Assembly: GCA_945893045.1 (NCBI GenBank)
Contig: CAMDEA010000010.1
Span: 1-64,000 of the forward strand
Length of the DNA: 64,000 bases
Reading direction: 5' to 3'
Source of the DNA: Planctomyces sp. SH-PL62
GTDB taxonomy: Bacteria > Planctomycetota > Planctomycetia > Planctomycetales > Planctomycetaceae
Position 1 is the first letter of the stretch. Every line of letters begins with the position of its first letter. The notes under the pieces are model-generated. The model worked only from the letters and a program-made list of their open reading frames with translations. It ran no database searches and was not told the DNA's origin. Of the stretch, positions 53,906-61,200 are shown piece after piece. A program made the translations under genes and the position numbers.

Positions 53906-55999
53906 TTACTTCACGGGAGGAATGGGGTTCGCGAACAAGTCGCGGAGCGCGGCCAACGGCGACGGCTCTTCGCTGGTCGTCGGTTCTTCCGCGACGAAGA
54001 TCGCTTCGCGCAGTGCCGGGTTGTCCGGCGAAAACGCCGCCGCCGAGACGATGTTCTTATCCGCCTGTGCCGAGCCGACCACTTGCCGATTCACCAAATT
54101 CCACAACTGCGTCTGGCCATCCCAAAGTCCGACAATCAATTCGTCGTTGCTCGCGAAAGCCAACGCGCCGGGCGAAGTCGCGCAGGTCAGAGTCGTTTCC
54201 GTTTGACCGTTGATCGCATTCAGCAGCGCGACTTCGCCGCGAGCGTTCGACATCCAATCGCCGACAGCCACCGCGAGTTGCCGACCATCCGACGAAAAGC
54301 GGACGCAATTCACGGCGGACGGAAATGTCGGCCAGTTGGCGAGCGATGCAGCCGTCGCGAGATCAACCATCAACACGCTGCCGTCTCGACTGCCCGCCGC
54401 AATCGTGTTGCCTCGCGGCGAGACCGCGACGGAACGCAGCGCGTCGGTGTGAGTCAGCACCGTTCGCAACAATTCTCCTCGCGCCGAATCCCAAATCGTC
54501 ATGCGACCGTCCTGGCCGACGGCCGCGAACCATTCCCCATCGAGCGAAAACGCGACCGCCGTGATCCGCTGATCGGAAAGATCAACCTCTGAGTTCGTCC
54601 TCAAGTCGGTCAACACGACGCGCCGAGCAGTCGTTGCTCGTACCACAAAACGACCATCGGGCGACGCCGCTGTGGACCAAACTCGCTCACCGCTTTTCAT
54701 CCGACGTGCTGGCGGAACGGAAGGGTTGTCATTGGCCAAAATGCTGGGCAACGCAGGGTCAAGCAGCCGCGTTTCGCCAGAACGCGGGTTCGTTTCCGCT
54801 GGCCCAAGTTCTGGCGAATCGTGGCGACTCAACAATGGCGACGGATCAACTTTGATCCGCAAAGGAACCGCGCTTGCCGAGCCAAACACAAACGGCTGCA
54901 ACGGCAACAGCAGCGCGGCAACGAGAGAGATGACGAAGCGAGCTCGTTGCGACAGCGCTTTCGGTGCGGCTCCGCGCATGATCTTGGTCAGGCGATGCCG
55001 CAAGAAATGAGCTTGCCCCAAGCCGCAGGCGACCGGCGGCAACGCCTGACGCGATTCGCACAGGAAGTCGATCGTGTCCAGCAACGCTTCGGCATACTGA
55101 CGCGGAGCGTGCGGGAACTGACTGACGACCCAGGCATCGCAGCATTCCTCTTCCGACGCTTCGATCTGCTGCTTGGCCCACCACACGATCGGATGCCACC
55201 AGAACAACGCCGTCGCGATGAGTTCCAACACCCGCACCCAATGATCGCCTCGCGCGAAGTGAGCCAACTCGTGCGTCAACAACGTCGCGCGGGCGTCGTC
55301 GTTCAACCGCGCTTCCAGGTCTGTCGGGAACAGCAACTTCGCTCGCGAGCCGCAGCCCCACAACATCGGCGACACGGCGGCATCCACGATCAGCACGCGC
55401 GGGACGCGGCGCAACCCCAACTCCGCGCCGAGTTGTTGAGTCTGCCTCTGTAACTCCACATTCGGAGTCGCACTGCGCAGGACTCGCCGTTGGAACCGAA
55501 CCGCGCGAACGATCTGCAATGTCATCCACAAGACCGCACCGGCCAACCAGCCGCCGAGCAGCATCGGCCGCAATCCAGGACGCCCCGCCCAGAACGTGGA
55601 GCACGTTTTCAACGTGCTCGTCAAGAACGACGGGGACTCTCGATCAACGCGACGAGGTTCGGTCTTCACGACGGGCGTCACATCCGACACGGAACGCTTC
55701 ACGGGCAGCGCGGTATCGCCGACTGCGACTCTGTGTTCGAGAGGACCAGGATCGGATCCCGGCACGGGCACGTTGGAAACGTGCCCCACGTCAACGCTCC
55801 GTGATTCGGAGGCGATTGGCGTTTCAATCGTCACCGGCAGATGGAACAGCGGCGGCGTGACAATTTTCAGCAGCACCAGCACCCACACGGCATGAGTCAA
55901 CGCGGGCCGCCGAGCCAAACGACTCACCAGCAATGCCAACAACGCCAGCGGCAACACGGTCACGGCGTTGATCAAGGCGATGTTGAGCAGCGTGGTCAT
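53906..55999 (-). CDS. BlaR1-type M56 metallopeptidase with WD40 sensor
   Basis: A 697-residue membrane protein. Membrane helices lie near residues 3-26, 34-52 and 145-165; the zinc protease motif HELAH is at 243-247 with the third-ligand region EASEEECCDAWV near 280-290, and a fourth helix (ISLVAALLLPLQPFVFG) near 350. In BlaR1 this cytoplasmic protease cleaves BlaI after a signal outside. Instead of a penicillin-binding domain, the outer part has WD40-like blades (SLDGEWFAAVGQDGRMTIWD, DGRQLAVAVG). An inverted repeat pair (55594-55791) lies in the linker after helix 2. It is 18 bases downstream of blaI, the usual order. Confidence 0.88.
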   Translation of the reverse strand: MTTLLNIALINAVTVLPLALLALLVSRLARRPALTHAVWVLVLLKIVTPPLFHLPVTIETPIASESRSVDVGHVSNVPVPGSDPGPLEHRVAVGDTALPVKRSVSDVTPVVKTEPRRVDRESPSFLTSTLKTCSTFWAGRPGLRPMLLGGWLAGAVLWMTLQIVRAVRFQRRVLRSATPNVELQRQTQQLGAELGLRRVPRVLIVDAAVSPMLWGCGSRAKLLFPTDLEARLNDDARATLLTHELAHFARGDHWVRVLELIATALFWWHPIVWWAKQQIEASEEECCDAWVVSQFPHAPRQYAEALLDTIDFLCESRQALPPVACGLGQAHFLRHRLTKIMRGAAPKALSQRARFVISLVAALLLPLQPFVFGSASAVPLRIKVDPSPLLSRHDSPELGPAETNPRSGETRLLDPALPSILANDNPSVPPARRMKSGERVWSTAASPDGRFVVRATTARRVVLTDLRTNSEVDLSDQRITAVAFSLDGEWFAAVGQDGRMTIWDSARGELLRTVLTHTDALRSVAVSPRGNTIAAGSRDGSVLMVDLATAASLANWPTFPSAVNCVRFSSDGRQLAVAVGDWMSNARGEVALLNAINGQTETTLTCATSPGALAFASNDELIVGLWDGQTQLWNLVNRQVVGSAQADKNIVSAAAFSPDNPALREAIFVAEEPTTSEEPSPLAALRDLFANPIPPVK
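55594..55791. repeat. Palindromic element inside the M56 CDS
   Basis: The arms ACGTGGAGCACGTTTTCAAC (to GTGCTCGT) and the near complement (28 bases, three mismatches) are about 140 bases apart. Each arm is itself hairpin-prone. Translated in frame in the linker after membrane helix 2 (GHVSNVPVPGSDPG on one side, LKTCSTFWAG on the other). Confidence 0.75.
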
Positions 56000-56017
56000 G
56001 ACGAACCTTATGTCGCA

Positions 56018-56407
56018 CTACTTTTTCTGGTGATCCAACTCGTCCAACAATCCACGCAGCGACTTTCGATCCGCTGGCGTCAATCCGCGAGCCTTCACCA
56101 AGCTGGTCAGCAGCGGATGAATCTCTCCCTGACACAGCTTGTTGGCCGTGGTCTGCAACTGCCGAGCGATTAACACTTCGCGCGCGACGGAGGCCGAGAA
56201 CTGATGCGGCCACGTCTTGCGATTTCGCTTCACGCATTTCTTGGCTTCGAGCCGCTCCAGCAACTTTTGCACGGTCGCATTCAGCGCGGTCGTCCCTTCG
56301 GGATACAGCCGCTCGGTCAATTCGCGCACCGTCGCCGTCTGCGATTCCCAGAGAACTTGCAGAACGGATAACTCGGCATCCGTGACATCTTGAGGCGTGC
56401 GAGACAT
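56018..56407 (-). CDS. blaI: BlaI/MecI-family transcriptional repressor
   Basis: A 129-residue winged-helix repressor. PQDVTDAELSVLQVLWE opens the domain, TVRELTERLYPEG and TALNATVQKLLERLEAKKCV are the recognition helix region, and the C-terminal part (ANKLCQGEIHPLLTSLV) is the dimerisation half. The family binds palindromic operators and is inactivated by cleavage by its M56 partner, encoded 18 bases downstream. ATG 56407 is preferred by homology; ATG 56422 is possible. A dyad in its own promoter supports autoregulation. Confidence 0.92.
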   Translation of the reverse strand: MSRTPQDVTDAELSVLQVLWESQTATVRELTERLYPEGTTALNATVQKLLERLEAKKCVKRNRKTWPHQFSASVAREVLIARQLQTTANKLCQGEIHPLLTSLVKARGLTPADRKSLRGLLDELDHQKK

Positions 56408-56458
56408 CGTGCAGGCCACCATTTCTCAAAAAGGAAGAGTGCTCACTAACGGGGCGAC

Positions 56459-56487
56459 AATCTACAGACACAATGTCTTAAACTCAA
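56459..56487 (-). promoter_or_regulatory. Promoter with operator dyad upstream of blaI
   Basis: On the minus strand: -35-like TTGAGT (56482-56487), a 17-base spacer and -10-like TAGATT (56459-56464). The spacer holds a dyad AGACATTGTGTCT (56466-56478), where a BlaI-type repressor would block transcription. It lies 50-80 bases before the blaI start and after the stop of P4. Confidence 0.6.
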
Positions 56488-56503
56488 CCACCAATTTCGG
56501 AAC

Positions 56504-57343
56504 TTAGGGGGAGACGGTTGGAGTCTGTGGCGTCCAAAACAGCCAATAGGGATCGACGGGCTGACCGACGATGCCGGGCGTGCGGGGCTCGGTCCAGACT
56601 TCCTTACTGTCGATCGAAACGTGCAACTCGGCACTCCCCAACCGAGCGAGACTGTAACTCCAGCGCGGTGGTTGCTGGGTGGCGTGTGCTTCGATTTGCA
56701 CGAGCACTTCCGGATTCGTGCCGTGCGCCAAGACAAAGACCGTGCCATCGATCAGTTTCGCCGCATCGTCCTGGTAGCGATGGACCGGCTGAACCAGCAG
56801 CCGCATTTCAAATCGCGAGTTGTTCGGATCCCAAAATTCATGAGCTTCAAACCGGCGGCTGATCTCCTTCATCTGTCGCAGACGCACGGCCGGTTGACCG
56901 CCGACGTCGGGCGCACCAGGAACATCCCGCAACGCAAAGTGCGACTTCTTCGGCGTCCATCGCTGGCCGGTCGGTGCCTTGAGTTGAATCAGTTCCGGCG
57001 ACGTCATCGTCAACGCATGGACCCACGGCTGGTCTTTGCCGACGTTGCGGTACAGCTCCACAAATGCAACAGGCCGTCCCGACTTCCCCCACGCCCAAAG
57101 CGTTCCCGCTTCGTTGTTCCGCGCCGCGTCACCATAGGTCAGCAGCGGATTTGGCAACATGTCGATCGGTGCTTCGCGGCCTTTCACCAACGAAAGCACA
57201 TTGAACTCAGACATGTGCTCGCGGGCTTCCTTCACAGCCTGCGACGTCTCCGCCTTTTTCGGCGAGTCCTCGTCAGACAGCGCGGTCATCGCGAGTGTGA
57301 GCAGCGCTGCCAACGGGCCAATCATTGCAGAGCAACGCGACAT
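56504..57343 (-). CDS. Secreted paralogue P4
   Basis: A 279-residue exported protein, signal peptide SRCSAMIGPLAALLTLAMTA. It keeps the family pattern VRLRQMKEISRRFEAHEFWD, RFEMRLLVQPVHRYQ and VLAHGTNPEVLVQIEA, but the HEFHSL motif is changed to VHALTMTS, the most diverged point. It follows P5 by 11 bases and precedes the blaI promoter by less than 20, so its transcript may end or run through here. Function unknown. Confidence 0.68.
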   Translation of the reverse strand: MSRCSAMIGPLAALLTLAMTALSDEDSPKKAETSQAVKEAREHMSEFNVLSLVKGREAPIDMLPNPLLTYGDAARNNEAGTLWAWGKSGRPVAFVELYRNVGKDQPWVHALTMTSPELIQLKAPTGQRWTPKKSHFALRDVPGAPDVGGQPAVRLRQMKEISRRFEAHEFWDPNNSRFEMRLLVQPVHRYQDDAAKLIDGTVFVLAHGTNPEVLVQIEAHATQQPPRWSYSLARLGSAELHVSIDSKEVWTEPRTPGIVGQPVDPYWLFWTPQTPTVSP

Positions 57344-57354
57344 GATCGTGTTTT

Positions 57355-58236
57355 CTACTTGGAGAATTGGAACAGCTTCTTGAGCGACAATTCGCGGCTG
57401 TGGACCAGAATGAAGAACGGCTCTTTCGGATCGTAGGGCGGCTTGCGCCACGCGACTTCCCAAACGGGCTTGCTGTCGAGCGACGCCTTCAGGGCGTAAC
57501 CCGTCATCGGGGCCAGTGAGTAGTGCCAGCGATAACCGCTTTCGGACTTCAAGGCTTCGAGGACGATCATCAATTCCGGGTCCGTCCCATGAGCGTGGAC
57601 GAACAGCGTCCCGTCGAGCGTGTCGCTGTTCTCGGCTCCGAACCGAACCAGCGGTTTTGTAAGCAACCGTAATTCATCGGATTGCGGACGGCCTTCGAAC
57701 TCGTCCGAGGCCATGAAGCGTTTGGCGATGTCGCGCATTTGGACAAGCCGCTGCACCGCGCCGGCCGCAGGAACGGGCGCGTCAGGAACCGGCTTCACCT
57801 CGACGCCGGCGCGTTTGGGTTCCCAGATGTTCTTGTCGCCGCGAGAGACTCGGAACAGCACGGGAGCCAACGATTGAAACTCGTGAATCCACAGGTTGTC
57901 GCCGGTCAAAAAGACTTGCGCCCCGACCATCGGCCGGCCGGATTCGTTCTTCCAGAGAAAGAACCCGCCGTCTTGCAGACCACTTACCGGATTGGTGAAT
58001 CGCAACCGCGGCTCTGGCTCAACGGTCAGCTTGGCTTTGAAGTCCGGCCCCAGCAGAAACTCGTAGTCCTTGACCGACTTCTTCATAAACTCCAGTCGCT
58101 GCGCCGCGAGCTTTTCGGCGTCCGACTTCTCGACCGAAGTTCTGTCCGGCTTGTCCTCGGCGGACAGCGAACTGAAAAGAGACAGACTCACGAGCAACGC
58201 CGTGACGACTCGCGTTGTGTGACAGATAGGATTCAT
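57355..58236 (-). CDS. Secreted paralogue P5
   Basis: A 293-residue exported protein, signal peptide TTRVVTALLVSLSLFSSLSA. Family motifs: RLRFTNPVSGLQDGGFFLW, IHEFQSLAPV, RLVQMRDIAKRFMA, DELRLLTKPLVRFG and HAHGTDPELMIVLEAL. ATG 58236 starts five bases after the stop of the giant protein gene, so the two share a transcript. The frame upstream is open for another 130 codons as antisense-like sequence and is rejected. Function unknown. Confidence 0.7.
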   Translation of the reverse strand: MNPICHTTRVVTALLVSLSLFSSLSAEDKPDRTSVEKSDAEKLAAQRLEFMKKSVKDYEFLLGPDFKAKLTVEPEPRLRFTNPVSGLQDGGFFLWKNESGRPMVGAQVFLTGDNLWIHEFQSLAPVLFRVSRGDKNIWEPKRAGVEVKPVPDAPVPAAGAVQRLVQMRDIAKRFMASDEFEGRPQSDELRLLTKPLVRFGAENSDTLDGTLFVHAHGTDPELMIVLEALKSESGYRWHYSLAPMTGYALKASLDSKPVWEVAWRKPPYDPKEPFFILVHSRELSLKKLFQFSK

Positions 58237-58241
58237 GAGGC

Positions 58242-61200
58242 TCACTTCACTTTCATGATCTTCGTTGCGCGGATCGACATGTTCTTGAGGAGGAATTCCG
58301 CTCCGGCGGCTTGATCGCTCGCGTCGGCTTGAATGGCGATGTAGTGCGTGTCGCCAGTTCCGATCGGTCGGTGTGCGACAAGCCGGAAATTGTCGGAACC
58401 GGTCTCCGCCGTGAGGCAGTAGAGAGCGGCACCGCGACGCACGAGTCGCATCCGGCCCGACTCGGCGAAGTCCGTCAGCGATTCCGACGAGTAGAGGTAC
58501 TCTCCCTGCGGCGATCGACTCTGCGACATCGCCGTCGTCCCCTTGGACTTCTCCCACTGTCGGGCTTCGATCCCGGATTCGCGTTTGCCATCCACATTCA
58601 CTTTGAAGCTCAGGCCCGATCCCCAAGTGCCGCTGGGTGGCGCTGTCTTCAAGCCCGCGTACTCGATCGTCGCGATGAAGTCACCGGACAGACGCAGCTT
58701 CGTATGCACTCCCGCCGTCTGCGGTTTCGCTTCTCCGGCGGTGAGGAAGAATCGCAAGCCATCGGACGTCGATTGAATACGCTTCGCAGCGGCGGCGGCA
58801 TCCCAGTGATAACTGAATTGAGTCGTGTCGAACTTCGAGCGTGTGAAGTCGAAGCTCGCCGTGTCTGGCAGTTCCGCATCGGGAATCTCGGTCATCTTCC
58901 GCGAACTGGCCGCAAGCTCTTGTTGTTTGATCGGCGGCAACGTCTTCGGCCAGTCGCCGCGATAACGGACGTTGCGAACTCGGACGTCGGAACCGTTGGC
59001 GTAGTGGAACAGGCCGAAGTGCCGCAGGTTGGTCGGCTCGATGTCGCGAGTGAAGACGATGTCGCCGTTGAGTTCGATCGTCAACGTGTCTCCTTTCGTG
59101 GTGAACTTGATCGCGTTCCACTCGCGCGGCTTGAGCGATGTAACCCGACGCGTCAGCGAGGGCGAGCGCTCCGCATCACTTTCATCCGTGAGTTTTCCGG
59201 AGCGCTCGCCCTCGCTGACGCGTCGGGTTACTTGGTGAGGATCGATATTGCCCGCCATCAAGCCGGTGCGATCCCAACGGCCGTCGGTCAGCCAGTGAAT
59301 CTTCACGCCGTCCGGTTCGATCAAGCAGACCATGCGATCGAGTGCCGGATGCACGAGCGACTGGCCCTTCACCGTTCGTTTCGGCGCGTTCGCCCCGAGG
59401 TACGAAAATTGGCTGCTGGCCGGAGCGGCGAGTTTCACTTCGGGGTCATAGTAAAACTCGTAACGGATCTCGCCGTCTTCGAGCATCGGGCGGTGATAGC
59501 GGATGATGTTCTCGACCTTCCGCCGATCGCGGCTTGGATTCGCGTCGAGCATCTGTGGCGACGTCAGCACTCCGTCATCGAGCTGCCACTCAAACGATGA
59601 TTTCCCTGCGTCGGTGGCGAAGTAATCGGTCATCCAGCTTTTGAGATCAGACTGCGCGAGCAGATCGAGCTCCTTCGGGATGAGCGGCTCACCAGTGATG
59701 ACAATGTCGCGAACGGCTCGCGACGCATAGACCGGCATCCCAACGACCGCCAGCCACGGATCGGGCTGTTCGGGCAGCGCCTCTTCGTAGAGGTTTTGCC
59801 CGTTGACGAAGCTCGTGAAGCGTCCGTCTTTCACGATCACTTTGTAGTCATGCCATTGCAGCACCTTCGGCGTAATCGGCTTCGCAATCGGCAATTCGAC
59901 GATGGGAGGCCGCACATGCAACACTTTCACTTCGTTGTGCGTGTACTTGAGCGCGTTCGCGATTCCCGACACCATCAGCATCGACTCGCGCCAATCAAAG
60001 TGTGACAGGCGGCAACTGACCTCGTAGTTGCCGAGCAGCGGCGATTGAAAGTACGCGCCGTCGAATTCGTGCCCGCCGCGCTGTGCGATCTCACCCGCGA
60101 CGACATCGAACGACGCAATCGGATAACCCTCGCCGCGCGACTTCGCCGTCGGCTGCGAGACCGTTCGCCATTGACTGGTTTTCGGCTGCGAGCCGAACTC
60201 CTCGGGAACGCCGCCGTAAATCAGAGAAAGCGCCTGACCGTGAAGCTGTCGCACGAAGCGAGCGAACTCCGGCGTCCCCGGCTTGCTCGCTTGCAGTTGT
60301 CTTCCCTTGATGCGATCGAGCAACTCAAACGCGGCATCGCGAGTCGTTGGATGCTGAATCGCGAGACTCGCCAACGCGACGTCGCCCCAGCGAGCGTACT
60401 GCGGACCTTCTTGATTGGTGACGAGCTGATGACACTCCCAAACATTAGCCAGCGCTTCGTCAGGCTGATCTTGCAGCAGCGCGATGATGCCCAGCAGCGC
60501 CGCCCGCCCGCGAGCCATCTCCGGCGAACTGGCCGCCGGATGCTTGAGCACTTCTTCTTTGAGTTCGTCGAGCCGATCCAACTCGGCCGCCGCGAGCACC
60601 AGCAAGATCGCGGGACAAACAAAGTTTCCGCCAGTTTGCACGAGCCGCTGATCAACCGCTTGTCGGGCTTCCGCCGTCGCCACATCAATTGGATGCTCGT
60701 TGAGCACGGGCGGAGCCGGGTGCGTCGGCGTGAAGGCTCCCGACATTCGCAGCAGGTCGCTCGACTCGTTCGGCATGACCCAGCGTCGCAGGAACTGGAA
60801 TCGCTCCGGCGTCTCAAGCTTCACCGCGCGGCGATAGACCGCGAAGGCATTGTCCGAGAAGTATTGCTCTCCGATCACATGCGTCAGGAAGCGCGAGTTC
60901 GGTAGCGGCTCGATCGGCGTCGGCGCTTCGATCGCGGCGCGCACTTCGTCGAACGTCTTCGGCCAATCTCCCGTCAGCACGACGTTACGAACTCGCAGTT
61001 CCGTTTGAGCGGCATCGTGGAATAATCCGATCCGCCGTGAGTTCGTCGCCACGATGTTTTCCGTGACGACCTCCTGGCCGTTGAGTTCAATCGCGAGCAA
61101 CCCGCCGTTCAACGACATCGCGACGGTGTTCCAGCCGTCTTTCAATTCCCCCGCGCAAGCACGACGCGCCAGCGAGTGGTTTGTTTTCGTGTCGTTCGCG

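Noticed and set aside
59130-59245. Target-site duplication around element B
   Set aside because: The flanks show only loose similarity (TTGAGCGAT against TTGGTGAGG). Not convincing without empty-site sequences.
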